Shown here: one piece after another, positions 44,801 through 56,726 of the stretch | Layout of the letters: the number at the start of each line of letters is the position of its first letter | Numbering within the stretch: position 1 is the stretch's first letter | NCBI RefSeq assembly: GCF_963678635.1 | Contig: NC_087067.1 | Coordinates: 49,273,618-49,337,617, forward strand | From: Symsagittifera roscoffensis | Lineage: Eukaryota > Xenacoelomorpha > Acoela > Convolutidae | Direction of reading: 5' to 3' | DNA: 64,000 nucleotides | Position numbers and translations under genes: made by a program | Notes under the pieces: generated by a model | Told to the model about the DNA's origin: nothing | The model's database searches: none | What the model saw: only the letters and a program-made list of their open reading frames with translations

Positions 44801-46263
44801 TCAAACAGCAAATAATCAAATATAAGCTTGAACAAACTTAAAGGCTTTTTCCTGAGGAAAAAAAAAACAAAATCATCAAGAATTATGTAGGCGTAATCCC
44901 TACGTTTTTTTGACACTGTAACACGCATATCTAAAAGCAATTGCGGGGAAAGTTGACAGCCTGATCTGACGACCGTTTTTTGTGTTTAAATTATAATCAT
45001 ATTCACAGCTGCAGAAAGTAAAACGTAATGTCTTAGTCTCTTAACATGTTTTCGGCCATAAAGAAACCCAATTATTCGCTCCTTAAATCAGAATACTCAG
45101 ACAGAGTTTTCTCGATGCCAGAAAAAAAAATTTCAGGAATTTTCATTTGCGGGTCAAATAACGACCGAAAAGTCTTATCATCAGATACCATTCTAAACCA
45201 TTTGAAATTTACTTGCGTAGAAAAAAAACAACTTTTAAACCAAGAAAAGTTGAATGCAAACCCTTCTACTTCCTTGGCAACTTATTTTTTAAGACATCAC
45301 ATCGAATAGTTTTCTCAGAAGCGTTTATAGGCCTTTCTCATCTTAAGAAGCAATTCAACTGTTGAAAGGTTTCTAACTATAATTGCATAACTGACAAAAC
45401 TAAGTAGAATTTTCTGCAAATCACAGTAATAGAAAAAAAAACGACAAACAAACGAAACGAAACGATTCAGAGCTAGTTTATTAGCAACATAAGCAAAAAA
45501 ACTTCCAAATGAAACGAAAACTTTTTACCGCAGACCTGCTCAAATTATATCTGTTGACCAAATATGCTAACAGAGATAACAGCGTAGATAACATTTCTAA
45601 AATAAATAATCTTTTTGGTCATTTCGGCCAGTAATTTTATCTGTTTCAAATTTTATTTGAAATGCCGGACCAAAATGGTTGCATATGATTATCTAGTCAA
45701 ACAATCAGATTGAACCACATTGATTTCAGATCAAAATGTAGAAATACTCATTTTGGGCCGTTGAGTGCATAAGACCCCATACTTCAAACAAGACCCCAAA
45801 CAAGTCGGCGATGCGACTGAATTGGTTGCATTTGGATTAGAACTCTTAAAAGAACACGTAAAATGTGAAATAAAATTGTGGTTTCTGCGATTCGCAGAGG
45901 ATCTGTTAAAGGCTTTGCAGCCTGTTTAAGCATAGTCCATTTATCTTATTTCCCCACATTCTAGACTGAGTAATTTAATAGAAATAGTTTTACTACTATT
46001 GCAGCCGAAATCGGTCAGGCTGTGGTAGACCTGAAGTTAGAGGTCATGTGAGAGCTCATCCTCACACTATCATTGCAATGACAGAGGATCAATTACACAA
46101 GCTGACGCTCAAAGTAAACGCCTTACAACTGTACTAAGTGCCACTAAAAAGGTTCTACTATATTCGTGGATTGAGGAAATTTGCATAGAGGTGAAGCAGC
46201 GATTCGCACACACCAGCTAGACAACCGCAAAAGTGCCACCAAATAAAAAATAAAACTATTTCA

Positions 46264-46450
46264 ATGTTTTAGATTTGAACCTTTGACTTGTAGCTTAGGA
46301 GTCCTCGCATCTGCGATACCATCACTCGGATGTATGCCTACACTAGCCACTAATAAAGCAGCAAAACATGATATTAATTTGCTTATGATTGAAAATATAC
46401 GAAAGCCACCAAATGAGCACTTTCATTTGCAACTTAGGCTGGGAAAATTT
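46264..46450 (-). repeat. tRNA-like SINE copy with conserved module
   Basis: Minus-strand A-box-like GTGATGGTATCGCAG and B box AGGTTCAAATC. The plus-strand module AAGCCACCAAATGAGCACTTTCATTTGC at 46402-46430 matches the one at 36413-36455. Confidence 0.6.
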
Positions 46451-47354
46451 GCTTCCTTGCATTACCATAACCCTACGGTAAATGAGACGACATAAATCTA
46501 TCCCACCGACGATATACTAGAGCGGGAACTTTCTTGCTTGCAAAGAAAAAACAGTTCTTAATCGCTCCCGAACGACCATTCTCATCCCAAGCATGGACGT
46601 TACCGTTGCACAAATATGCAAATTAGTAGCTTGAACTTGATTTAGCTACAAAATCAGTTATCGGACACAGAGGCAAAACTGCACTTCGCAAATACAAGCA
46701 AATGGGCAGCTTTAAAATTTCAATTAAACACTCAAGTACGTCAGAAAAGAAAAAATCGACTTAAGGATCCAAATCATGGCCCTCCATATTTCGAGTTACT
46801 TTCTTTCGCGCTAAACTATCTTATCCGAATTGCTGTGTTACCTAAATAAAGTAAATACCAAGCAGCAGAGAATACGCGTCAATAGCATTTGAGCATTATT
46901 AAGATATACTAAAAATGAACCCAAACATGAACAAAAAACTTAGCGAATTCGTAGGGAAAAGATACCTACATTATAACAGCAGCTTCTGTGAGTCTTATGC
47001 TTCAATCATTGTGTAACATCGCTAACGGAAAAAGTATATGCTTCAATTTTGATAATATTTGCTGATTGCAAAAACTCTTGCACTAGCATTTTGACTAACT
47101 TTCTTTTTTTTTCGGGAAAAGAAGTTTTTTTTTGCGATGGTAAGGCAGTTTCTAATTATATCTGCTTCTAATTGTCTAAAAGCGGCAAACTTTATACACA
47201 TGTCAATTTTCTTTCTACATACAAACATATGCTTGAATTTACATATTTACAATTATGAACACAGTACTTTAAAACGTTGCTCCCGCTTCCCATTCCAGAA
47301 AAGACTGAGCCACTTGTTTAAAGGAAATTAGAACTGCAAATTTGATTTTTTTTT

Positions 47355-50300
47355 CTAGAAATTATCGTCATCATCTTCATCTTGTCCTAACGACTCGGAC
47401 GCTCCGAATCTTCCTTTCGAATCTCGTTGACCTTTTCCTTTTTTTCCTCCTCGCGCTCTCGGGCGACTTTGTCTGTCCAGGTCAAAATTGTCGTCATCCT
47501 CATCATCATCATCTTCATCGTCTTCATCTTCCGATCCATCGGCGCCAATGTTCAGATCTTCATCTTCGTCGTCATCATCGTCTTCGTTTTCTGAGTCATC
47601 TTCGTCTTCATCCGAATCATCGTCTTCGTCTCCATACATTTTATTGCCACCTTTTGCACCCAATGGACCCTTTTTCAAAGCACTGGCCCCACCTGGACGG
47701 TCGTTGCGCTTTTGGAAACCGTCTTCGACCTTAAACAATTCATTTATGATAAATACATTTCCATGCCTAATTTAAAACTTTTGAATCAAAAATTCCCATA
47801 TTTAGGTAAATCTCAAACAGCAGAAGTTTGTTGATTTAAAAAGCGTTCTTCAAACTACCTGCAGACTGTTCCGACAACACTGATTTAGAAGAATTCAAAA
47901 ATAAGCTAAAACGATTGAATTTTTTCTATCCAATTTTTCTTTTATTTTTTTCTGAAAAGGGTGTTTGAATTAGGTACACTATTAATAGAAAGAGTGGAAG
48001 CTGCAGCAAAAAACCTTTTTAACTATCAGGAATGCGATTTGGAGGCCAGCCCATATTCTCTAATTTAGTCTCAGAAAGCGAAGCAAGACTGCTTGTATAT
48101 CAGGGCAAAGCCCTGAATGTTCCGACTACCCCTTAACCCATATCGAATAATTTCTGTGAAAAATTTTAACACAGACGCAAAGCGAAAAAAGATAGAAAAT
48201 TATAAAGTGAAAAAAGAAAAGATAGAAATAAGGCTTGAATTAGAAAACTTTGCTAGGTATGGGCTTCGAACCTTCGCCCCCGAGAACTGGAGTCTCCTGA
48301 ACTGTCCTCACGGCCACGAACGCTTAACAACCGGCAAACGCCAGTCACAAATTAAGCAGCTACATATGCTAACAAATTGCCACTGCCATGCATCAAAAAG
48401 TGGCACCAAATACAAATAGGCACAATTTTGCAAGTAAGTTTGGTATAAAACAAACTGAAAACATCCACACTAATTTTGCAGGTAATTAACTGGAAAGCAT
48501 AGAGCCACATTATGTATAAATTAAGCATTTCAAAAAACTGCGAGATATGTTGGTGAGAAAACTTCTGAAACCGAGTTTTGATCATTGTTGTTGTTTGAAA
48601 CAAATAGCTTTTTTCGGTTCATGTGATGAATTGAAAAAGCATCAACTGTGTTAACTTTTTACTATTCAAATGTCAAAGCACATGCTAACAAAAAGCCGTA
48701 AAAGTGCCCCAAAAAATCCACCAATATTTGTTAGAACAAAAGAATAGTAGTAAGCAATAACGCTCACTAAATTTCGATAATGTAAGAAAACTACAAATTT
48801 TGGACAATATCCAAGATCATGTGTAAAAAAATTGAGTCGTACGACCGATTTAAGATTCGGGTAAAATTTTCAAATCGCACATAAATTAGTCCAGAGCATG
48901 GGCCAAATTAGCAATTTTCAAAACTTTGGTCAAAAATATCGGAGGTAAAAAATCGTTTTAAATTTGATTTCAGGGAGTAGATATCTCCAATGGGGCATAA
49001 AAAAATTTTGTTAAAAACGATAATTTCGATCGCCGAAAGTTGACTAAAAAACATACCAAGCATAAATATTCCGTTTTCTTCGAAAGTCGGAGCAAAGATT
49101 CAGATCAATTTTTCTTGTGAGAAAATATTCAGATCAATTTTTCTTGTGAGAAAATATTCAGATCAATTTTTCTTTTTAATTGTATCGTTTTTTTTAGAAG
49201 CGCGACCAAGGCAGAAAGAGCTTTAACATGATACCAAAATTGACCTTCTATGAGCTTACCTTGAGGTAGTTAAAATCATAAAGAAAAAAACACCCAATGT
49301 CATAGTTTTTTCTTAATAATAGTGGGTGGTCGGATCCATTATATATACTTCATCTGTATTCATATCACTTATTTGCATTCAAATTCTTATTCTCTCAAGA
49401 CTTTCGGCATTGCTTCAATGAAAGCTGACTTCAAAAACAATACAATCACTTCTCACCTCGTCCTCTGAGTCGTTGAGGTCATCGTCATTAATGTCGTCCA
49501 TGTCTCTGCCCCCTCCTATACCCATTGCATGGTCTGCATTGTTCATGGCATTGAACACCGACTGTCTCTTCGCACTCTCCACTCTGCTGTCGAATGCATC
49601 CAGGTCCCTCTGAGACGCCTGGTGGAACTCCTCCAGCTGACTCTCCAGGTACGTCAGGTTCCGGAACCTGCATCAGCAAATTAACTACATTAAAGTGACC
49701 CGGGAGAACGTTAATTGCCTCGCTACTGCTACCAACGTAGATTATTCAGAGAATTTTAGGGACCAACCGTGCGATATTCCCCAATCGTTTGGGGGAGGGG
49801 GGGGGGAGAGAAAATATGAATTTTTCACACGGTAACTTTGTTGAGAATAATATGACATCCCCTACATTCAAGATTTATCAATTGATTATAATTAAAACGT
49901 CGATTTAACTGTTATGCAGCCCATCAAAATACGAATTGATTGAATAACTTCAAAATATAAGCGCGTTTGTATAAATTGCATACAAAATTAATAATCAAAA
50001 ATAATTCATGCTTGTGGGGCATTCTACGGTAATTCACTTAGGGGGAGGGAGATTGTGCTGTTGATCCAATTTTAGTGTATATCGTACAAAAGCTCAGAAG
50101 TCCGAAAACATTTCGAACTTAGAAGTTCAAGAGCTGCTGAAGGACAACAACTTGAAAACTGCCATTTAACAACGCCTTTAAAAACGTATTATTGAAGAAT
50201 GGATCGTTCTGACATATGGTAAAAGTACCTGATGATGTACTCAGTATATAACTTCTCCAGTTTCTTCTCCTCTGCTTCATACTCGTCCATGAATGCAGGC

Positions 50301-52001
50301 CGCACAGACCCCAGACTCTTCAGGCGCTTCTGCAACCTAAATGAGAAACAGAACACTACATCAAAGCTCGCAGGCGAAAGGGAGCTTATCATAACTAAAA
50401 CGGTATGCTCTGTTCAGATACATTTAAATAAAGTGTGTTTTGAGAAACGATTTTTATCTCTGAGTTCAAGGCTAACATTGGCTTATGCAAAACTCAGACA
50501 AGAACTCATCCACTAGAAACAAGCAAAAAGAGCGTTATTAGAATCGGGAGTTTAATCGGGAACAATTCAATAAAACTGAAATTCGTCCCACCGAAATGCT
50601 GGGTACTCTTCGCTAAACCTTTTTCACTGCACCGCGACAACTCGCAAAACTTGAGAAGAGCGAATAGTTTTGAAAATTAGTTTATAATGACAAAACTTCG
50701 GTTTAAGGTGGCCAGTGCTTTGAAAGTGTTTATACATACCTCTCTAATTCCTCGTGTCTATTGGCTGTCTTGGACTCCAGATTAGCTTCATCAGTGGCCA
50801 CATTGTCAAGTAACTTCACTGTCTTGTTAATCTCGTTATCAATCGATTGAATTGCTTTCTGAATATCCCGCCCAATTCCATCGATATCAGGGGGCTTATT
50901 AATCGCATCTTGTCTCAACCTTTTAAGCTCAATCTCTTTCTCCAATAGATCATAAAGCATAGCGCCTTTTTCTGTTATGAGAGAACTCAGTTCTCGTATC
51001 TTTCTGATTTCCGTCTGTTTACCACTGAATTCGGCCTTTTTGTATTCGTCTAAGCCAAGTTCTGAGTCGGTTTTGGCCTGCGCTGCAGCAGATTTGCTGA
51101 TATTTATTGCATCGTAAAGCAGGGAGGCTACCTGTTAAAACAAAAACTGAGATTACCTTTTTACCCCACATCTTTTGAAAAATCTCCGCATCGATTTCTT
51201 CGAGCATGGAAAACTTAGTTAAACCATTGACCATACAGTATAAACTGCTAGTAATAAAGACGTAGTACAATTCCACGTCAAATTTCTCGAAAAGTTGAGA
51301 CCGCGTAGTCATTTTTGCCACGTCAAGATGAAAGTATATTCACAAATATAGAAGCAAGTTTGTTCAAACGAGTACAAATTAAGTAACTAGAAGTAATCTT
51401 GCGCTCTTATATGACGTCTTGAACGAATAGAGCTGAAAGATACACAAGTACAAAGAGAAAATGACTAAAACTAAGGCAATTCATTCTGTCATTCTAAAAA
51501 CACAGACTTTATTTTTTTCTCTTTTTGTAAGGATCATAGTGAGCGAAAAAACTTATTTTCTCTTTAAACTAAAATTTTTTTTAAACATACATCACAACAG
51601 GTCTCTACCTTAATTTCGGAACGGATTATCACGTAGTTAAATATTTATATATTTTTGTTTTGGCGTTAAGAACAAGAAAAAATTGATGTAGATGATGTTT
51701 ATACCTTAATGAGTTCCTTGACTGCATGTCTGTCTGCCTGATATAATCTCTTTATATTCAGTTTCAGATGTGCTTTTACAGCCAAGTACTGTACAATTGA
51801 TTTCATAAACAGAATTCTGTCAGCTTCTTTCTGAATTGAGTCCATAATTGCTGCATTTTGATCGTAGCGAAGCACCAGCCACCGAAGCATTTCAGCCATT
51901 AGTGGGAAATTCGGCTGGCGAAAACTCTCGAGAGATATTTGCTTGGGAAAGTTGAGAGCCCTCATCATTTCTGTTAAGTTTCGAAGGTCTCTATAGGACA
52001 T
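47355..52001 (-). CDS. CLUAP1: CLUAP1/IFT38, intraflagellar transport complex B subunit, 5 exons
   Basis: Exons (minus strand): 52001-51705, 51131-50740, 50336-50229, 49667-49457, 47729-47355; 1383 nt, 460 residues (human 413). The start MSYRDLRNLTEMMRAL is almost the same as human MSFRDLRNFTEMMRAL, and KLYQADRHAVKELIK closes the N-terminal CH-like domain (1-99). Residues 100-300 are helical and coiled-coil, with VASDEANLE-like NVATDEANLES, SVRPAFMDEYE and NLTYLESQLEE, all CLUAP1 landmarks. The last exon (337-460) is a long Asp/Glu-rich tail ending DDDDNF, where human ends SDNDF. Role: a peripheral IFT-B subunit pairing with IFT57, needed for cilium assembly. A plausible acceptor AATTTCAG ten bases before the ATG suggests a 5'-UTR intron. 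All introns GT-AG and all phases fit. It lies head-to-tail downstream of SAR1, 653 bp from that gene's stop. Confidence 0.92.
48085..48150 (-). repeat. Family A repeat end in IFT38 intron 4
   Basis: AAGACTGCTTGTATATCAGGGCAAAGCCCTGAATGTTCCGACTACCCC, the palindromic family A terminus. The similarity stops soon after, and a tRNA-like SINE follows. Confidence 0.65.
48252..48425 (-). repeat. tRNA-like SINE copy in IFT38 intron 4
   Basis: Minus-strand TTCGTGGCCGTGAGGA (A box) and AAGGTTCGAAGCCC (B box). The neighbouring plus-strand CAAAAAGTGGCACCAAATAC corresponds to the module seen at 36.4 and 46.4 kb. Confidence 0.6.
49098..49175. repeat. 29-bp tandem triplication in IFT38 intron 4
   Basis: ATTCAGATCAATTTTTCTTG with TGAGAAAAT follows itself, two full copies and a partial third. 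Confidence 0.9.
49790..49812. repeat. G-run tract
   Basis: TTTGGGGGAGGGG followed by an uninterrupted G run in IFT38 intron 3; a similar G run with TTTGAGGGG is on the minus strand at 17773-17790. Confidence 0.7.
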
Positions 52002-52653
52002 CTTTTCTAATCTGAAATTATCAATAACAGATAAGCTGAAGCCCAAAGAAAAACTTAAGGTCATATGTAAGTTAAAGCTGGGCGGGGGCATGACAAAATA
52101 TCGCAAGCAAAGGGGGTTTGGCACAAAAAATGATAATTTACTGCGACTATTTTTAAGTACGACCGAATTGATTTTCCGGGCTTTTCAAACTTAAAAGCAA
52201 GCGAATTTTTCGAAACATTTCTTTCTACATTTTTCGAAACAAGCGCCAGATAATTTTTGGGAAGGCAAGCCATGAACGTTTGATTTTGGAAAACTCATGG
52301 GTCTTTTTTTACTAGGCCTTAGTAATTCTCAGAAGCAAATTCTACGCCGGCATGAAAACAGATTAAGCATCTTAAGGTCTCAATTTATGATTAAACCATA
52401 TAGTAATATATATAGTCGTAGATAACAACGCGTAAGTTAAAACATGGATCGTCCCAATGCAACTACAGGAAATAATTACAATTAATTAATTTACAAGAAG
52501 AGCGTAATTGCCTATTTACGTTGCAACCCTAAACAATAGTAAATGAATTCTCGCATGGGAACTACGCCATGCTTGGTACAAGTCTTTTTTCTGATTTCAT
52601 CTGCCTTAGTCGTCCTATCCTTGTTTTCCTAACTCGTGGTTCTTTCCTCTCCC

Positions 52654-54427
52654 TCAAATGTACTGGGCCACCCATCTGAATCCCTCCCCGTAGCCTTGCT
52701 TTCTCAGAATGGAGCACATGAACAGCTCAATTGGTCTCTGTCCAGAAGCCAGCGATGTCCTCGGGATGTTTCCCTACATTTCAAATAAAAGCAATGATCG
52801 AGCAAAGAAAACTCTGGTCTCGCGTTTTATTTTCTGTTCTTTGGCTATTTAGTTTTATCAAACAAAGCATAGCTGAACGATAGCTAGAAAATTCATAATT
52901 GACTTGAGAATCCGAAAAAAAGCTAGCAAGCTGAAAGAAAACGAGACGAGAGCCACTAAGTAGGAAAAATAGTTTGAAAGAAAAATATATCAAAATGCAA
53001 GACCTTCTAAAAAACTTCTCACATATGCGAAGCAGCATTTTGCACAATCAAGCGATAAAACGGTGGAAAAATAACTCTGTCAACAGAGGGTTGGAGAAAA
53101 CTCAATGAACAAGAAAACAAAAAAATTGCTTGTTTTTTTAAAAAAAAAACTTTCGAATTCCAAAGTAAAAAAATATATGGCTTACTTTCAAAGAATTACG
53201 AATGACACTTATTTGATAAAATAAACTCAGTTTGAGAAAACAGGATCAATAAGTAAAATTTTCATTTCGCTGGGAAACCTGAAAATTAAAATCCACTTTC
53301 GAAACAAGAAGTCGATCACATTTTTCGCGACCTTTACACATTGCTGTTCAAAATTGGAGTTTGCCATCCTTTTTTAAGAAGAAACTGATCTGAACTAAAA
53401 ATATCGAACCGCGAAAAATCAAATTTGAGCATGAACAAACTTTGAAGAAAATCATCTCAACCAATATAAAAATCTTCACTGCGTTCAACGACTCTTAAAA
53501 AAATGAAACAAAGAAAGCAAAGGGAATAAATAAAAAAAATTCCTGAAAAAAACAACGAAGTCTGAGGACAAGATAAATGAGTGTCTTTCCAATATTTTTA
53601 ACACAATACACCAGGTTTAACTGGCACTTTAACCGCGTGAAATTGCTCGACTTTGGGAAAAGATTGGATTATAACTACCTTTCCAGTAGTCTGTCCTTGC
53701 ATTCCAAAGAAGTGTCTGAGTTCATCTTCACCAGCGGCGCCGTCTTTGTCAATTTTATTACCCAAGATCAAAATAGGCGCTTCTGATATAGTTTCATCTT
53801 GCATAAGGCTCTAAATAACACAATCTCTTTATTTTTAAAAAAAATAATAATCATTCTTTTCCTTTTGGGGGATCAGGATTATTCTTAATCATACTTTTAT
53901 CGAGAACTTTCCAATATTTATCATCCTTAATCATCCTTCTATCGAGAAATTTCAGATGAAACATTTTTTCGATTTTTAGATGAATGATTACTAACGATGA
54001 GCTCTTGCTTGGCCTCGTTGAATCTGCTTCGATCGGACGCATCGACAATAAAAACGACAGCATCGACCGCTGGAAAGTACGTCTTCCAGACTCGGCGTGC
54101 CTGTTCATGGCCACCCAAGTCGAAGGTTGTGAAGGATATTCCACCCAAGGACAAATTCTCGGATGTGGGATGCCAAGTTGGATTGTGCTGTGCCATTCGG
54201 TCATCTTTCAGGAGATGTAACAGTGTCGTCTTGCCAGCATTATCGAGGCCAAGAAACACAAGTTTTCCGTTCTTTTTCCAAAGACCTGCAGCAAAGAAAA
54301 CAATTAACACTTGAGCTTTTTCAAACGGTAAGAATAAAAAACTGATTATTGTCTCTTTTATAAGTCAGAAAGGAAATTACTAACCTAACCACTGAAGGGT
54401 TCCCGAAAACCAGTTCCACAAAAACAT
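52654..54427 (-). CDS. SAR1: SAR1 small GTPase (COPII coat initiation), 4 exons
   Basis: Exons (minus strand): 54427-54385, 54285-53996, 53810-53679, 52773-52654; 585 nt, 194 residues, the usual Sar1 size. Motifs: P-loop GLDNAGKTT (27-35), HPTSE (53-57), [13 protein letters not shown] with catalytic H74, NKID (129-132), and [17 protein letters not shown] near the end. Sar1 carries GTP-dependent membrane insertion of its N-terminal helix at ER exit sites, where it recruits Sec23/24. That helix here is short and Trp-rich (W4, W6, W13, W17). The C-terminus stops at QYI, one residue short of the common QYID. All phases fit; the exon 2 donor is ATC|GTTAGT. The last exon lies almost 0.9 kb from exon 3 and was found by its GGA AAC ATC start behind AAATGTAG. 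It is upstream of IFT38 on the same strand. Confidence 0.93.
53150..53480 (-). repeat. Family B repeat, inverted copy in SAR1 intron 3
   Basis: CTCAGTTTGAGAAAACAGGATCAATAAG, CGCTGGGAAACCTGAAAATTAAAATCCACTTTCGAAACAAGAAGTCGATCAC and CGCGACCTTTACACATTGC, the reverse complement of the 12.9-13.1 kb copy (GGTCACGAAAAACGTGATCGACTTC). Confidence 0.75.
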
Positions 54428-54794
54428 GAGAAACTGAAACTGATGTGAACAATATTAAGACTAAGGTGGACAGACTTTTAAAACTAGTATTTAAAAAGGC
54501 AAACATAAAACAACAGCAACGTGGAACCTATGACGCAATCATGAGATACACGTCATAATCGACGCTTCATAACTTAGCTGTTATTGTTCTATAAAAAGTA
54601 CTGTTTTGAAACTCTTTTTTGTAGCAAACAAGATAATTTTCAAGTCAAAAGGAATAGACTCTTGAAAAAAATCAAGGTAACACAAGATACGGCTAAAGAT
54701 GCCTTAACTGTAATCAACTACTTCTAACTGAGAGTCTCACTCTTTTCGTTTTTTTTTCATAGTCTCATAGTAACCGAGTATCATTGTATAAGTT
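54428..54794. promoter_or_regulatory. Upstream region of SAR1, possible promoter
   Basis: About 370 bp between the SAR1 start codon and a LINE fragment. A promoter is expected here from position; no TATA box or other motif is clear. It contains TATGACGCAATCATGAG and ACACGTCATAATCGACG, two possible CRE/AP-1-like TGACG sites. Confidence 0.25.
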
Positions 54795-55902
54795 CACAAC
54801 CAAAAGAAGCCAGCTGACAGGACCATCCTGGTTGCTCTCGATTTCACCGCTGCTTTCGATACGGTAGATCACAGCTGCCTTGCCGAGCGCACTCTGTTCA
54901 ATCGAACTCCGAACAGTGTCAAACGCTGGCTGATTAACTACTTGCACGACAGAGAGGCAAAAGTTTATTTCAGAGGGAAGTGCTCAAAGCCTCGGAAATT
55001 TCACGCTGGTATTGTCCAAGGCGGTGTCCTCTCGCCTAACTTATTCAACCTTTATAAGGCCGACTTCCCAGTGCCTCCAGAAGGTATCAAGTTCATCATC
55101 TACGCTGATGACGTGACCATTTACACGTCGGGTCCTGACCCTGTGACCTCGTTGACAGACTCAACAGATACATTGAGACAGTCAGCAACTATTTCCAGTC
55201 ACTGAACCTCACCATCTCTGAAGACAAGGCGACAGTCACCCTCTTCACTCCTCAGTCTGCTCAGGCAAACAAGTACCCTCAGGTTCTCGTGCGAGGCAAC
55301 ATTCTGAAACTCGCGAAGACGCCTTAGCTACTTGAAGTTACCCTGGACACGATGCTCTGTTTCTGACCGCATACAAGAGACATCGCAGCCAAAGCTCAGA
55401 AGATTAATGCGTTACTTAAAGCCCTAGCAGGTACAGTATGGTGCAGTGACCGCGAAACCCTCATGACTCTGTACAAAGTTACCAGTAGATCTGTCATTAA
55501 CTACTGCTGTTCCACCTGGGCTCTCATCATCATAGAGTGTCACTGGAAACGACTACAACTGGCACAGAAAAAGCTTAACGTATCACAACAGGTTGCTACA
55601 ACATGACGAACATAGACGACCTGCACAATGAAGCACACATTCTGCCCATTAAAGAACACACCCACATGCTCGCCAAACAGTACGCCATCACTTGCTACAA
55701 CCCGAGGCATCCCTGTCACTCTCTGACCACAAGACCTCTCCCACACCGACCTCAGATGAAACCTGAACTTTTCTACAAATATAAAAAAAACAAGCGACCA
55801 AACCGAAGAATTGAAGAAAAAGAAGCCAAAAAACTACAAAAAGCCCTACACACACAGGCCGTCAACGAAGTCAGCAGCAGTGTCAGACCGAACCCTGCCT
55901 AA
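54795..55902 (+). pseudogene. 5'-truncated Jockey-like LINE reverse transcriptase with lesions
   Basis: An open frame from about 54795 to 55205 covers RT motifs LVALDFTAAFDTVDHS, GIVQGGVLSPNLFNLY and the catalytic FIIYADDVTIY. Then a frame change and stops break the coding (55190-55600), although KATVTLFTPQS, KINALLKALAGTVWCSDRETL and SRSVINY can still be read in the correct order. A final frame (55603-55902) holds the C-terminus, with LPIKEHTHMLAKQYAI and HPCHSLTTRPLP. From memory this order is that of Jockey-type LINEs. The missing endonuclease and ORF1 indicate the normal 5' truncation of LINE insertion. The 3' end abuts the CR1-like element. Confidence 0.75.
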
Positions 55903-55940
55903 TTGTTGTGATAAACTTTTTAAATAGTTTCCGGTTTGAT

Positions 55941-56726
55941 ATGTCTCAAGCAAAAGCTACTAGATGTGGACCATGCAACAAACCAGTGAAGGACAACGAT
56001 TCAACTGCTATAGGATGTGAAAAGTGCAGCGCGTGGTTCCATGGGCAATGTGTTGGATTGTCTCCTGATGATGTAGCTACAATGGGCAAAATTCGAGGAT
56101 GCTTCTGGCTGTGCTCTGGCTGCCTTGAGGGGAACATCTTCACATCTCAAGCTAAGTTTGAACTGTTTATTCAAAGACAAGAAAGCTTAACCGATATAAC
56201 AAAAAGCATAAAAGAAACTGTTGAAAATGTTGATCCAACCAAGACAACATCATCGAATGTACCGGTTAATAGTCGTATTAATAACAGTCACCGGGCCAAC
56301 ACATGTGAAAACGAGATAATCGTCGACGGATTCTGCGAAGACAACGGTCAGTTTACATCCAATATAGAGGCCGAAGAAGCCAAAGTGGCCGAAATTTTTG
56401 ATTATATAGGCGAAGAAAATCTCAGTATCTGCCAAATGTATAGACTTGGTAAAGCTAATCCCCAACAACGAAGACCGCGTCCTTTACTTGTTCGTCTGTC
56501 ATCCGAATGGAATGCTAGAAAATGCCTAGCAAAATCTTACAAACTGAAGAACTTCAAAGAAAAGATTTTCATATCGAAGTCCCTAAACCAAGAAGAACAG
56601 ATTCTGAAACGTAAAATCATCAAGAAACGGTACGACATGATTAACAATGGAAGAGTTCCACGCGATGAGCTAAAAATTCGTGGTCTGACCCTCGAACGAA
56701 ATGGTATCAAGATCAATCTTGACTGA
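55941..56726 (+). CDS. CR1-like LINE ORF1 protein with PHD finger
   Basis: From the first ATG (55941) 261 residues to TGA. Residues about 8-60 form a PHD-type zinc finger with C..C, C..C, H..C and C..C pairs (RCGPC, CEKCSAWFHGQC, WLCSGC). The central part is polar with possible coiled coil. Residues about 110-261 resemble the RRM/C-terminal region of LINE ORF1 proteins, with LLVRLSSEWNARKCL and KIFISKSLNQEE. PHD-bearing ORF1 proteins are known in the CR1 group, where they bind RNA and may target chromatin. ORF2 continues in the same reading frame directly after the TGA, whose context is TGA CTA. Confidence 0.75.
   Translation: MSQAKATRCGPCNKPVKDNDSTAIGCEKCSAWFHGQCVGLSPDDVATMGKIRGCFWLCSGCLEGNIFTSQAKFELFIQRQESLTDITKSIKETVENVDPTKTTSSNVPVNSRINNSHRANTCENEIIVDGFCEDNGQFTSNIEAEEAKVAEIFDYIGEENLSICQMYRLGKANPQQRRPRPLLVRLSSEWNARKCLAKSYKLKNFKEKIFISKSLNQEEQILKRKIIKKRYDMINNGRVPRDELKIRGLTLERNGIKINLD

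Larger units (their letters stand above)
42541..47354. other. Region between PRL and IFT38, no gene seen
   Basis: AT-rich. It should contain the PRL promoter near 42.6 kb (not recognisable by eye), a family B inverted copy (44590-44800) and a tRNA-like SINE (46264-46450). No ORF here resembles a protein domain. Confidence 0.4.

Noticed and set aside
47342-47775. Plus-strand open stretches rich in Ser or His opposite the IFT38 tail
   Set aside because: They are antisense readings of the Asp/Glu codon run (GAY/GAR read backwards gives Ser, Phe, Leu); the minus strand has the real exon.
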